Shown piece by piece: positions 1 to 8,223 of a stretch of 64,000 bases of DNA. A program made the translations under genes and the position numbers. Under the pieces are notes generated by a model. It ran no database searches. It was not told the origin of the DNA and saw only the letters and a program-made list of their open reading frames with translations. Source of the DNA: Ruminococcus sp. Phil15 (lineage in GTDB: Bacteria > Bacillota > Clostridia > Oscillospirales > Ruminococcaceae). Positions within the stretch are counted from its first letter, which is position 1, and each line of letters begins with the position of its first letter. Location of the stretch: the NCBI GenBank assembly GCA_001940995.1, contig MSHC01000020.1:50822-114821 (forward strand). Direction: 5' to 3'.

Positions 1-321
1 TGCGTTTCGGCAAAATCCGAGTACGATATACTTATGCAGTTCTGGAGGCTTCAGGGCAATAAGGAGCTTGCGCTTCTGTGCCTGTCACTGCTGTCGGAAA
101 TATTCCGTGACGCAGTAATGCTCAGAATGGGAATGGGTAAGGATAGTCTTATAGGGTGTGCAAACGACGCCTCTGCGGAGCTTGCGAAAAAGCTTTCGGA
201 CACAAGGCTCAGCCAGCTCTGTGAAATTCCCGAAAAATATACAGCCTCAATTATTGGTAACTCAAACCTGACGCTGTGCCTTAATGCCGTTGTCGCAGAC
301 ATAATGGAGCGCATAGGCTAA
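1..321 (+). CDS. holB: DNA polymerase III delta' subunit-like, C-terminal part (5' end outside window)
   Basis: The reading frame is open from base 1 to the TAA at 319-321, so the gene enters from outside the window. About 106 residues are visible. They are helical and resemble the C-terminal collar domain of clamp-loader delta' subunits, with no ATPase motifs in the visible part. The main support is context: in clostridia holB lies directly upstream of the PSP1-domain gene ricT, as here (33 bp gap). The protein would load the sliding clamp at the replication fork. The family call rests mostly on this neighbour; the sequence alone is weak. Confidence 0.55.
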   Translation, partial: CVSAKSEYDILMQFWRLQGNKELALLCLSLLSEIFRDAVMLRMGMGKDSLIGCANDASAELAKKLSDTRLSQLCEIPEKYTASIIGNSNLTLCLNAVVADIMERIG

Positions 322-354
322 GGGTCAGACAACCTGAAAGGAAAGTGAAATAGC

Positions 355-1215
355 TTGACCGAGATTATCGGAGTTCGTTTTAAAAAGGTGGGAAAGGTCT
401 ATTACTTCTCTCCCGCAGGAAAAAAGGTAAAGGTGGGAGACAGCGTTATCGTTGAAACCGCTAAGGGAGTAGAGTGCGGAGAGGTCGTCTTAGGCTCAAA
501 GGAGATAGACGAAAAGGAGTTTCCCGCACAGCTCAAGCCTATTATGCGTGTCGCAACGCCGCAGGATTTTAAGACGGTAGAAAACAATAAGATAAAGGAA
601 AAGGAAGCCTTTAAGATCTGCGAGGAGAAAATTGCAAAGCACAAGCTCTCAATGAACCTCGTTGACGTTGAGTCTACCTTTGATAATAATAAGCTCCTGT
701 TTTACTTCACGGCAGAAAACAGAGTCGATTTCAGAGAGCTGGTAAAGGATCTGGCGTCCGTTTTCAGAACGAGAATCGAGCTTAGGCAGATAGGCGTCCG
801 TGACGAGGCGAAAATGCTCGGCGGAATAGGAAGCTGCGGTCAGCCGTACTGCTGTTCAAGATTTTTGGGCGAGTTCCAGCCGGTGTCAATCAAAATGGCA
901 AAGGAGCAGGGCTTGTCGCTCAATCCTACAAAGATTTCGGGCGCCTGCGGCAGGCTTATGTGCTGCCTTAAATATGAGCAGGACGCCTACACAGAGCTTT
1001 TAAAGACCACTCCGAAATGCGGTGCGATAGTTAAAACCGCAGAGGGAAAGGGCGTAGTGGAGGATTCAAATCTCCTTACGGGCAAGCTCCGTGTAAAGCT
1101 TGAAAGTGACGCAGTCGTGACTGTCGATAAAAAGGACGTAGAGGTCATCAGGGACGGCGTTGTAAGAGTCAATAAGGACGAGCTTAAAGCGCTCAAAAAT
1201 CTCGAGGAGAAGTAG
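355..1215 (+). CDS. ricT: RicT/YaaT-type PSP1 domain protein
   Basis: 286 residues, starting at TTG 355 behind the Shine-Dalgarno CTGAAAGGAAAG. The N-terminal half is a PSP1 domain (GVRFKKVGKVYYFSP). Residues about 155-210 carry the cysteine-rich signature GSCGQPYCCSRF and SGACGRLMCCLKYE, which in the RicA-RicF-RicT complex of Bacillus ligates Fe-S clusters. That complex supports RNase Y-dependent mRNA maturation and affects sporulation and competence. The gene follows holB with a short gap, as in many Firmicutes, and is probably in the same operon. Length and motifs are normal for the family. Confidence 0.85.
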   Translation: MTEIIGVRFKKVGKVYYFSPAGKKVKVGDSVIVETAKGVECGEVVLGSKEIDEKEFPAQLKPIMRVATPQDFKTVENNKIKEKEAFKICEEKIAKHKLSMNLVDVESTFDNNKLLFYFTAENRVDFRELVKDLASVFRTRIELRQIGVRDEAKMLGGIGSCGQPYCCSRFLGEFQPVSIKMAKEQGLSLNPTKISGACGRLMCCLKYEQDAYTELLKTTPKCGAIVKTAEGKGVVEDSNLLTGKLRVKLESDAVVTVDKKDVEVIRDGVVRVNKDELKALKNLEEK

Positions 1216-1306
1216 CGTGAACAATTACTCAGCCTCAATTTACAAGTAACCTGTTTACGCTTTAGATTCAACTGCGTCGCCGCAGGGCGGCGGAATGGAG
1301 GTTAGT

Positions 1307-1948
1307 ATGCCGTCAGCGCCTATTCATTTAAAAGTAGCGTCGGGCATAGCACAAAGGCTCGGCGTTTCAGACGTTCCGCAGTTTTTGCTCGGCTCTGTCG
1401 CACCCGACAGCGTGAATTTAAACGGATTTGCGCCAAAGGAACTGCGTTATGAAGCGCATTTCCGTGACACAGACCTTGCGGTGTGGAAAGAGAATGTCAA
1501 AACGCTCTGCGGCGAGCTTCTGAAAAACGGCTGTAACACCAATTTTGTAAAGGGCATCGCAGTGCATCTCCTTACGGATATATTCTGGGACGAGCTTATC
1601 CAGCCGCAGATTTTTGCCGTGCTGAGCGTTTCGCTTAAAGCAAACGGAACGCTTACCGAGGATACTCTGAGACAGGCGAAGTGGCAGGAGCTTTACCGCT
1701 ATAACAACCTCGTGAAGAACGAGGCGTGGTACGGCGATGCTCTTAAAGCCCTATCTTCCGCACAGACCTGCGACTACCGCAATATCGGCAAAGAGCTTAT
1801 GAACGACTACAAAACCTACCTTGCGGCCGACTACTCCGACAAACGGCAGGACGGCGAGCCTGTCGTAATTTGTGAGAGTATGATAGACGATGTGGCAGAG
1901 GCGGTAGCAGAGTATGTGGAGAATATGCGAGAGGAATTTGGAATATGA
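1307..1948 (+). CDS. Zinc-dependent phospholipase C-like protein
   Basis: 213 residues from ATG 1307. An upstream in-frame ATG at 1295 overlaps the Shine-Dalgarno GGAGG (1297-1301), so 1307 is the better start. The N-terminus MPSAPIHLKVASG, then FLLGSVAPDSV, EAHFRD and GIAVHLLTDIFWDE give the spaced His/Asp pattern of the zinc-dependent phospholipase C/S1-P1 nuclease-like fold seen in many clostridial proteins of unknown substrate. No signal peptide is visible, so it is probably cytoplasmic. The next gene overlaps its stop by 4 bases (ATGA), which indicates translational coupling. Actual lipase activity is inference. Confidence 0.6.
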   Translation: MPSAPIHLKVASGIAQRLGVSDVPQFLLGSVAPDSVNLNGFAPKELRYEAHFRDTDLAVWKENVKTLCGELLKNGCNTNFVKGIAVHLLTDIFWDELIQPQIFAVLSVSLKANGTLTEDTLRQAKWQELYRYNNLVKNEAWYGDALKALSSAQTCDYRNIGKELMNDYKTYLAADYSDKRQDGEPVVICESMIDDVAEAVAEYVENMREEFGI

Positions 1949-2406
1949 CAAACATCGAAAAGCTTTGGGAGCTTGTAAAAAACGCAGAATTTGTCGAGCT
2001 TGGATTTGTCAGCGAGGGCGGTACGCCGAATATCCGAAAGACCTTTATTCAGCGTGAGTACAGGAGTCTTGACAGGCATTTTATTTCAACGAACACGTCC
2101 TCTTTTCACATAGGACAGCTTGCAAAGAACGGCCGTGCCTGCCTCTATTACAGTGACGAGAAGGCGTTTGAGGCGGTCTGCTTCTACGGCGGGACTGTGA
2201 TACACCACGAGCGGGAATACAAGGAGTTTTTCTGGCACAGCGGTGATGAAAGATATTATCCAAAGGGAATAGACGACGAGGACTATTGCATACTTGAATT
2301 TCGTGCGGAATACGGCGAGTATTATTATAACGGCGAAAAGCATTCGGTAACCGCCGATGATATTAAAAACAGCGGACTCAAAGCCGAACCGTTTCCATAT
2401 GTTTGA
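1945..2406 (+). CDS. Pyridoxamine 5'-phosphate oxidase-like flavin-binding protein
   Basis: 153 residues starting inside the stop of the preceding gene (ATGA overlap). The pattern ELGFVSEGGTPNIRKTF, a central RACLYYSD strand and FYGGTVIHHEREYKEFFW fits the split-barrel FMN-binding fold shared by PNPOx-like and NimA-like proteins in Firmicutes. Such proteins bind a flavin and may reduce small molecules. No specific substrate can be read from the sequence. It is likely co-transcribed with the phospholipase C-like gene. I am fairly sure of the fold and unsure of the role. Confidence 0.55.
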   Translation: MTNIEKLWELVKNAEFVELGFVSEGGTPNIRKTFIQREYRSLDRHFISTNTSSFHIGQLAKNGRACLYYSDEKAFEAVCFYGGTVIHHEREYKEFFWHSGDERYYPKGIDDEDYCILEFRAEYGEYYYNGEKHSVTADDIKNSGLKAEPFPYV

Positions 2407-2521
2407 TTTTATGGAGATAGAGGATGTTGTCCATCAACAAAAAGCCGAAACGGTTTACAGAGAGCTGATGATACGGCGCATAATCGACGCTGTTAAAGTC
2501 TGCACGGAGAAGTATTTATAA
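2399..2521 (+). CDS. Small ORF, 40 residues, unknown
   Basis: ATG 2399 overlaps the end of the flavin-binding protein gene and reads MFDFMEIEDVV...CTEKYL to TAA 2521. It is short, charged and helical, with no motif I recognise. The Shine-Dalgarno is not clear. It could be a real small coupled gene or the fragment of a lost one. Low confidence. Confidence 0.25.
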   Translation: MFDFMEIEDVVHQQKAETVYRELMIRRIIDAVKVCTEKYL

Positions 2522-2684
2522 CAGGCGCAGACCATGGGAGCGATTATGTGGGTATGAATGGGATGGTTGAAAGACAAGGAGCGAGAACATGAAACCAAAC
2601 TTGTTCCCATCTCCGGCAATCTAAAAAAGCAAACAACCTATAGAATGTACCGGATGATATGAGTGCGTTTGCATGACTGAAAAT

Positions 2685-2720
2685 AAAAATGGATAGGGCA
2701 CTATGCTCCTATCCATTTTT
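2685..2720. terminator. Bidirectional intrinsic terminator
   Basis: A perfect 13-bp stem (AAAAATGGATAGG / CCTATCCATTTTT) closes a 10-base loop. T-rich tails exist on both strands, so it could end transcripts from the left genes and from the minus-strand DUF4261 gene. Confidence 0.8.
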
Positions 2721-2819
2721 GCTATAGAATTGTGGCTCAAACACCATACCGCCTGAGTATTTCTAACGGCATCAAGTTTTCTATTAAACCGTACTTTATC
2801 TTTTACCGCCTCACTGCTC
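2721..2819 (-). pseudogene. Decayed duplicate of DUF4261 gene 3' region
   Basis: Read on the minus strand, 2768-2721 encodes KYSGGMVFEPQFY after a TAG codon. The intact neighbour has QKYASGIYTSGVVFEPRFY at the matching place (about 3240-3180), with CAG where this copy has TAG. In addition TATGAGCAGTGAGG near 2819 repeats TATGAGCAGTTAGG at the intact gene's end near 2850. The fragment is therefore a degraded, rearranged copy of the 3' part of the DUF4261 gene. Confidence 0.6.
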
Positions 2820-2835
2820 ATACTCCATATAAGCT

Positions 2836-5559
2836 TTATCTGTCCCCTAACTGCTCATAAGAGATTTTCAGCGTCATTTGCTCTTCGGGCAAAGAAACGC
2901 CCTTACTGCGGGTTATTGCATGCTTATCCTCAGCCGAAAAGCCGATAGTTTCCCCGTCTAAAAGCTCCACGTCCTCATTCAGCACATAAGACACAATATC
3001 AGCTAAAAAGTCCCTCAGCTCCTCCGGCTGGGCGTCGGCGTTCAGCACCTCCATTTCGTCCTTGCCGAACACGTCCATTCCGTAGGTGTGGGCGTTCATA
3101 CCGCCCTCGCTCCGATACAGACCGAACCAAATCCAGTTAAAGATAGGAAGCTCGTCCTCCTTCATCATATCGGCAAAGCCCTCATAGAATCGAGGCTCAA
3201 ATACTACGCCGCTTGTATAAATACCGCTTGCGTATTTCTGTCGGCAGCAGGCGGCTACCATCTTGGTGTAGAGCTTGCCCCGCTCCAACAGGTTTTGCTC
3301 CTTGCCCATAACTGCAACCATGATATGTGCGCAGTGCTGCTTTGCCGCTTCTACTGCGCCTTGCCACATATAGTTGTTTTCTGCGTTTATCTCTGCTTCG
3401 CCATTTGGAATAGGATAGTTCATCAGGCTGACAGCGGCAAGCATATCGCCAACTTCAAATACCAAAGTGTCGTCTTTGCCGTCCTCGTCGTCCTCCACAG
3501 TAATTTCCCACTTCTCTTTCATATCCCGAATAAACTGCTTCTTGTCCCATTTTCCTTTGGACAGCAGAACAAAACCCGTAAAAGCGCCCTTGCGGTCAGA
3601 CCTTGCTTCTGCGTCCTCCGATTTTTCTTTGTTTCTGTCGGCAAATTCTTTTTTACATTCATTTATTACTTCAAGAGCGTTTTCATCTTCGGGGTCAAGC
3701 TCCGCCCAGCGCTGTGCATAAGGGATAGCCTTCTCCTCCTGCCCATACAAATACTGATAGGCATACGCCATGCGCATATTCCATTCCGCCTTGTCCTTGC
3801 CCTCTTCCCGAACGTTCTCCAACACCTCAACGGCTCTGTTAAGCGCTTTGTCGCCTTTATGCATGGGAGTTCCCTCGTTACGGTCGCCGATGATTGCGTA
3901 ATTCTCCAATGCTCTTGCCATAGCATAGGCCGCCCGATAGTCCCACAAATCGGGGCTGATTGTCTCCAAGGCTTTAATGGACAATGTGTATTCGTCCTCA
4001 TCGTTCCACTGCTCAATTTGCCGATAAAAATCCTCGGCGTTTTCGGGCTTGTAGGGAATGCAATCCAAATCGTCGGGCAATTTCGTTTCCTTTTTAAGCG
4101 GTATCGTCGTCGCATCACGCCGAAATACATGAAAATTTGCCCAAGGCAGGTCGGTATCGTCAAAGAAACACTGCGCCGTATCGAGGACAGCTTTCAAATC
4201 CCAGGCAATAAAGTCCACATAGCCATAATAAATACCGGTAGCTCCGCCGATAAGAGTAACAGCGTCCCCGCATTCTTCGGAAAGCGCCGCTTCCAATTTA
4301 TCACGGAAGTCAAAAATCTGCTGACTGCGGTCATCACCCGTAAATCCGTCCAAAGGATAGCAAAAGAACCCTGCCGCAGCGCCGTCGGCGTGAAGCATAT
4401 CCATATTGTAGCCGTCGCCGCTCAGATAGTCGTTAATGATAGGCACACAATTGGTAGAACCCGCTATCACGTCCATTCGCCAATCCGCTTCCGGGTTCTC
4501 GTCGGGTTTACAACTATAGCCGGTATAACTCTCCAAAAAAGCCTCAGCGTCAACCGAAAGCTCCATTCCCATATCCTTAAGCTTTTCGGGAAGCTCGGAC
4601 AACAGAACGGACGGTTCGTCCTTCGGAGCGTCAAGCACATCGAAGGAATCTACATACTTCATATGGGGAATTTCGCCCAATACACAATCGGTGAGGGTGG
4701 TAAGCATCCACCATACCTCACTCTCCTCTTCTTTGGGTAATCTGGAAAGCTTTTCACAGTAAGCGGAAAGAGCAAGACAATTTTCTTCGGGCTGTTCAAT
4801 CCAAACCCGCACATCATCGCCGTTAATATCCCAATCGCCAAAGCGCAGACCGAAGTCGCCCATAGGACGGCGTCCAACTAAAATGCTCCAGTTTTTCAAT
4901 ACCGACTCGGGAGCGTGACTGCGGAAATAAACCAGTTCAAACAGCTTAACTCTGTCTCCCTCGGGGGTAAGTATCAATTCGTGCTTATCTCCGTTAAAGC
5001 CCAGTTCAAATGATACATCGTCAAAGGCAATGCTTAAAATATCGCTGCATTTCGCTATAAGCTCATCGCCGTGCTTATGCCTCTTGTCCTCGTCCATAAA
5101 GCGGCGCAGTTCTGCTTCCTGCTCGGCAAACGCTTTCCATGCCGCTTCTGCCCGACGGCGGAAGGGCTCTTCAAATAAAGGAAGAGATACGTTCTTTTCG
5201 CACCGGTCAATTAACTCCAGTGTGTCCTTGTCTTCGGGAAGAGCCTCCAGCGCCCGCCTTAAATAATACAGAGCAACGCCCTCCTGGTCAAGGTAAAAAT
5301 ACGAATACCCCATACGGAAGTTCCAATAATAGTCGCCTTTAAAATATTCCTCATGCGGTTTAAGCAAAGCGATCGCTTTTTTCAGCAGTTCCCTGTCACC
5401 GGGGGCGGCGATGTTGTTATACGCACGGGCAAGCTCGCTGTCCGTTTCGGGAGTGCGTTCCTCTTCGGACATTACCTTCAATGCGTCAACAATCTTTTGA
5501 TATTCGCCATTTTCGTGCCAAATTTGGCATTGCTGTAAAACGTCCATTTTTATTACCAT
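2836..5559 (-). CDS. Large TPR and DUF4261 domain protein
   Basis: 907 residues, no signal peptide or membrane segment, very acidic. TPR-like helical repeats occur at about residues 1-130 (YWNFRMGYSYFYLDQEGVAL) and again at about 530-640 (WNMRMAYAYQYLYGQEEKA). A middle domain of about 170-500 is unrecognised. The C-terminal 250 residues (GFVLLSKGKWDKKQFIRDM ... YASGIYTSGVVFEPRFYEGF) match the DUF4261 pattern. DUF4261 proteins are often found among polymorphic-toxin/immunity-type genes in Firmicutes, but no toxin is visible nearby. The promoter with an extended -10 is at about 5713-5718. Function unknown. Confidence 0.6.
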   Translation of the reverse strand: MVIKMDVLQQCQIWHENGEYQKIVDALKVMSEEERTPETDSELARAYNNIAAPGDRELLKKAIALLKPHEEYFKGDYYWNFRMGYSYFYLDQEGVALYYLRRALEALPEDKDTLELIDRCEKNVSLPLFEEPFRRRAEAAWKAFAEQEAELRRFMDEDKRHKHGDELIAKCSDILSIAFDDVSFELGFNGDKHELILTPEGDRVKLFELVYFRSHAPESVLKNWSILVGRRPMGDFGLRFGDWDINGDDVRVWIEQPEENCLALSAYCEKLSRLPKEEESEVWWMLTTLTDCVLGEIPHMKYVDSFDVLDAPKDEPSVLLSELPEKLKDMGMELSVDAEAFLESYTGYSCKPDENPEADWRMDVIAGSTNCVPIINDYLSGDGYNMDMLHADGAAAGFFCYPLDGFTGDDRSQQIFDFRDKLEAALSEECGDAVTLIGGATGIYYGYVDFIAWDLKAVLDTAQCFFDDTDLPWANFHVFRRDATTIPLKKETKLPDDLDCIPYKPENAEDFYRQIEQWNDEDEYTLSIKALETISPDLWDYRAAYAMARALENYAIIGDRNEGTPMHKGDKALNRAVEVLENVREEGKDKAEWNMRMAYAYQYLYGQEEKAIPYAQRWAELDPEDENALEVINECKKEFADRNKEKSEDAEARSDRKGAFTGFVLLSKGKWDKKQFIRDMKEKWEITVEDDEDGKDDTLVFEVGDMLAAVSLMNYPIPNGEAEINAENNYMWQGAVEAAKQHCAHIMVAVMGKEQNLLERGKLYTKMVAACCRQKYASGIYTSGVVFEPRFYEGFADMMKEDELPIFNWIWFGLYRSEGGMNAHTYGMDVFGKDEMEVLNADAQPEELRDFLADIVSYVLNEDVELLDGETIGFSAEDKHAITRSKGVSLPEEQMTLKISYEQLGDR

Positions 5560-5712
5560 TCCTTTCCACTTGCTACAGGCGCAAAATAAAACTCACAAGT
5601 ATTCGTATAACGCAAAAATTTAATGATACGATTTTACTTGAGAAATCAAACACACTACAGAGTTTGTAAGGGTAAGTAGACAAAGTTCGATTATCGTTTC
5701 TGTAGTATATCC

Positions 5713-5721
5713 ATTATAGCA
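5713..5721 (-). promoter_or_regulatory. Extended -10 promoter for DUF4261 gene
   Basis: The minus strand reads TGCTATAAT at 5721-5713, an extended -10 element. The -35 is poor. It lies about 150 bases upstream of the DUF4261 start. Confidence 0.45.
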
Positions 5722-5812
5722 TAAATCCGTACCTTTTGCCTACTTATTGAAAAATTGTCAGGTATTACAATAACAGCCGGTACCTATTGGACACTTTTAA
5801 CAAACAACATTT

Positions 5813-6283
5813 TTGGTGCTTGGCGCTGGTGACGATGCGAAAAGTAAGCGTGCGGCAGGATGGGCGGTCGGTGAGCCGAATATGATGAATGTCGCTTCAA
5901 CACGGACAAAGCAGGAATTTTATATCATCGGAGACCGCAGTCTGTACAAAAGTCTGAGAAGCACGGCCGTTGATGTTACAAACGACGTAATCTGCGAATA
6001 TAAAGAAGAGCATCCCGAACTGGCGAAGGACGAAACAGCTGTCAAGCAGCGTAAAACGGGGGAGATTACCCGTGAGTGCGATGGCAGCAGGACTAAGTAT
6101 GTCTGTATCAGCTGTGACGACGGCCCTGTGCAATATACCATAAACGAAAGCCTGTATGCGAAAATCAAGGACGCAGATTTGATTATCCGCAAAGGAAACC
6201 ATGCGTCGTTTTTCGTAACGCCTCCAACGTCCGTCAACGGGAAAAATGTGTACCTGACCGATGAGAATATCACTAAGGCATAG
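5813..6283 (+). pseudogene. Orphan ORF, probably 5'-truncated gene, unknown
   Basis: The frame is open from 5801 to TAG 6283 (156 residues from TTG 5813), but the only early start is a TTG without any Shine-Dalgarno. The protein contains EFYIIGDRSLYKSLRS and a C-terminal strand-rich part (NHASFFVTPPTSVNGKNVYL). I do not recognise a family. Missing start signals next to a decayed duplicate suggest the 3' remnant of a longer gene. An intrinsic terminator follows at 6328. Confidence 0.4.
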
Positions 6284-6327
6284 TGTGCCGTTTCGGAAAA
6301 TTTCAATACAAGGATAACAAGCCGATT

Positions 6328-6366
6328 AAAGCCTCTCTGTTCCGGTTTGGAGCAAAGAGGCTTTTT
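6328..6366 (+). terminator. Intrinsic terminator
   Basis: AAAGCCTCT pairs with AGAGGCTTT around a 19-base loop, followed by T residues. It ends the orphan ORF transcript. Confidence 0.7.
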
Positions 6367-6383
6367 GCCGTTTCGGCTCGTCC

Positions 6384-7214
6384 CTACACCAGAGAAATAA
6401 TTTCCTCAGCTGTAAGAGAAATGTGAAAGCACAGGTTTACCGACAGGGAAATCAGCGACGACAGCCTCCTCGCAAGGCTGTCTATCCCCCTAGGCGTAAC
6501 AAACATACTCGCAAGGCTCTCCCTCTCGCACAGCACGCCTGCGTCAATTACAGTCGGCACTCCGATAGCCACTACAGGTACGCCCAGCGTTTTTTCCGAT
6601 ATCTCCGCCCTCGCATTTTCTACGCCGCTGCCGGGCGATATGCCTGTGTCGCAAAGCTGAATTGTCCTGCCTAAGTTGTTTTCGTCGGAGCAGGCAAGCG
6701 CGTCAACTACCACAACCACGTCAGGGGAAGCGACTCTAACCGCAGATTTTATCAGCTCCTGTGCCTCAAATCCCGTCTGACCCATAACGCCGGGGGACAT
6801 CACCGACAGCTCGCCTAAACCGCCCGTGTCAATTTCCTTTGCAAGCCTCTTTATGTGCCTCGTCGCCAAAAGCCTGTCAGCAACAAGCGGCCCTATGCTG
6901 TCAGGCGTGATGAAGCGGTTTCCGAGTCCTACCGCTAGAGCAGACTCCGCATTCGGGCATAGCCGCCGTATCTCAGCGGCAATTACTCCCGCTCGCTCGT
7001 AAAGCTGTGACGGAGCGGACTCAAGAGAAAATTCATCGCTTGAAACAGTGATATATCTGCCGCACGGCTTCGACAGCTTCTCCGCCGCCGCCTGCGACAA
7101 GACCTCCGCCGTGAATATCTCCAGACCGCATTTTTCCGCCGTGTGAGTCCGTACTCCTTCGGTCGGCTTAAAGGCAAGAATACTCTCTCTCGCAAGGTCT
7201 GTGCGTTGTGACAT
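6384..7214 (-). CDS. gpr: GPR spore germination endopeptidase
   Basis: 276 residues from ATG 7214 behind AAAGGGG. GPR degrades small acid-soluble spore proteins when spores germinate and supplies amino acids to the outgrowing cell. The family blocks are clear: MSQRTDLARES near the N-terminus (site of propeptide removal), GVMGQTGFEAQELI, DVVVVVDALAC, DTGISPGSGVENARAEIS, VVAIGVPTVIDA and MFVTPRGID. It is shorter than the Bacillus enzyme (about 370) but similar to clostridial ones. It is the best evidence that the organism forms endospores. The neighbourhood, with rpsT divergently placed upstream, is typical of clostridia. Expression is expected from forespore sigma factors; I did not identify the promoter. 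Confidence 0.92.
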   Translation of the reverse strand: MSQRTDLARESILAFKPTEGVRTHTAEKCGLEIFTAEVLSQAAAEKLSKPCGRYITVSSDEFSLESAPSQLYERAGVIAAEIRRLCPNAESALAVGLGNRFITPDSIGPLVADRLLATRHIKRLAKEIDTGGLGELSVMSPGVMGQTGFEAQELIKSAVRVASPDVVVVVDALACSDENNLGRTIQLCDTGISPGSGVENARAEISEKTLGVPVVAIGVPTVIDAGVLCERESLASMFVTPRGIDSLARRLSSLISLSVNLCFHISLTAEEIISLV

Positions 7215-7311
7215 AGTGAAAAAGCCCCTTTCTTAGTAGAGTTACACAATAGAGCGTGGGATTTTGCACCGAGATTTTTCACAGCAAGCCGCAAAAATTT
7301 GCAAAAACCCC

Positions 7312-7340
7312 TTGAAAAACAAAACAGAATGTGGTATTAT
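7312..7340 (+). promoter_or_regulatory. Sigma-A promoter of rpsT
   Basis: TTGAAA (7312-7317), 17-base spacer, TATTAT (7335-7340). It leaves a leader of about 100 bases before rpsT. Confidence 0.75.
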
Positions 7341-7450
7341 ATTTCTTGATGCTTGTTTAATATGCACTATTGCATCCCCTCTCAGTATGCAATTAGCTTA
7401 TCCGAATAAGCGTAGAATATTGATAGGAAAAACCAGGGAGGTGTTTTGGA

Positions 7451-7714
7451 ATGCCAAACATTAAGTCCGCTAAGAAGAGAACGCTCATTAATGCAAAGAA
7501 GACGCTCAGAAATAAGATGATTAAGTCTGATCTCAAGACTGCTATCAAGAAGGCTGACCTCGCAATCAGCGAAAATGCCGACAACAAGGCAGATGCAGTA
7601 AAGGTTGCTGTCAAGAAGATCGACATGGCTTGCACAAAGGGAATTCTTCACAAGAATACCGCCGCAAGAAGAAAGTCCGGCCTTACAACAAGACTTAACC
7701 AGTCCAACAACTAA
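7451..7714 (+). CDS. rpsT: 30S ribosomal protein bS20
   Basis: 87 residues, ATG behind AGGGAGG. The sequence [21 protein letters not shown] and the highly basic helical composition are diagnostic of bS20, which binds 16S rRNA at the bottom of the 30S body. It is monocistronic: own promoter at 7312 and own terminator at 7731. The roughly 100-base leader could carry autoregulation, but I see no defined structure. Confidence 0.95.
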   Translation: MPNIKSAKKRTLINAKKTLRNKMIKSDLKTAIKKADLAISENADNKADAVKVAVKKIDMACTKGILHKNTAARRKSGLTTRLNQSNN

Positions 7715-7730
7715 TTTTCTTTAAACGCTA

Positions 7731-7770
7731 AAGCTTCGACAACTTAACCCATTGTCGGAGCTTATTTTTT
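7731..7770 (+). terminator. Intrinsic terminator of rpsT
   Basis: AAGCTTCGACAA pairs with TTGTCGGAGCTT (one G-U pair), followed by ATTTTTT. Confidence 0.85.
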
Positions 7771-7784
7771 GCCGCAATTTTGAT

Positions 7785-7804
7785 GTATACTATATATAGT
7801 ATAC
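7785..7804. repeat. Perfect 20-bp palindrome
   Basis: GTATACTATATATAGTATAC is its own reverse complement. It lies between the rpsT terminator and the S10 promoter, and overlaps a possible -10 (TATATA 7791-7796) of a weak upstream promoter with -35 TTGCCG at 7769. Confidence 0.6.
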
Positions 7805-7897
7805 CAAGAATAACGCCGGGTACAAGTCTGTGCAAGATGCACAAAACGAAGCGAATATGTTTGGAAAAGTTCTATCTGAAAAAGATGGCGAAAAGAC

Positions 7898-7926
7898 TTG
7901 CAATACGGGTAAATAAGTGTTAAAAT
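7898..7926 (+). promoter_or_regulatory. Sigma-A promoter of the S10 ribosomal operon
   Basis: TTGCAA (7898-7903), 17-base spacer, TAAAAT (7921-7926). The start site would be near 7933, leaving a leader of about 390 bases in front of rpsJ. Confidence 0.75.
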
Positions 7927-8179
7927 ATATCTTGCGTGACTGCAACTGCCGCAATTTTGCGGCAAAGATATGCGATGAAGCGGGAGGTGGCCGGCCTTTG
8001 AGTCGGGGAATTTCCGCAGAGTATGTCCGATTTTAAACCGGGCGACCGAAATATTTACCACTCTTTTAAAGGAAGTGCGGCAGGATAAGGCATTCTTGCG
8101 AAGGGCAGCGCTTGAAAAGCGAGGCTTTTATGCCGGAAAATGCAAGGCCTTCCGTTGATGTGTGTAATTACGTCGAATC

Positions 8180-8214
8180 CCGAAAACACCCTAAAAGGTT
8201 TTCGGCTGTTTTTT
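8180..8214 (+). terminator. Putative attenuator in S10 leader
   Basis: CCGAAAAC (8180-8187) pairs with GTTTTCGG (8198-8205), followed by CTG and six T residues. It sits within the leader, upstream of the whole ribosomal operon, so readthrough must occur for expression. Confidence 0.6.
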
Positions 8215-8223
8215 GGAGGAAAC

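Larger units (their letters stand above)
2522..2835. other. Gene-poor stretch with terminator hairpin and decayed duplicate
   Basis: This stretch of 314 bases has no convincing intact gene. It contains a strong hairpin (2685-2720) and a decayed duplication of the 3' end of the neighbouring minus-strand DUF4261 gene (2721-2819). Bases 2522-2684 show nothing I can name. Confidence 0.6.

Noticed and set aside
3088..4740. 550-residue open frame on the plus strand
   Set aside because: It is antisense to the DUF4261 gene, has no ribosome site and its translation is low-complexity; a shadow of a biased coding frame.
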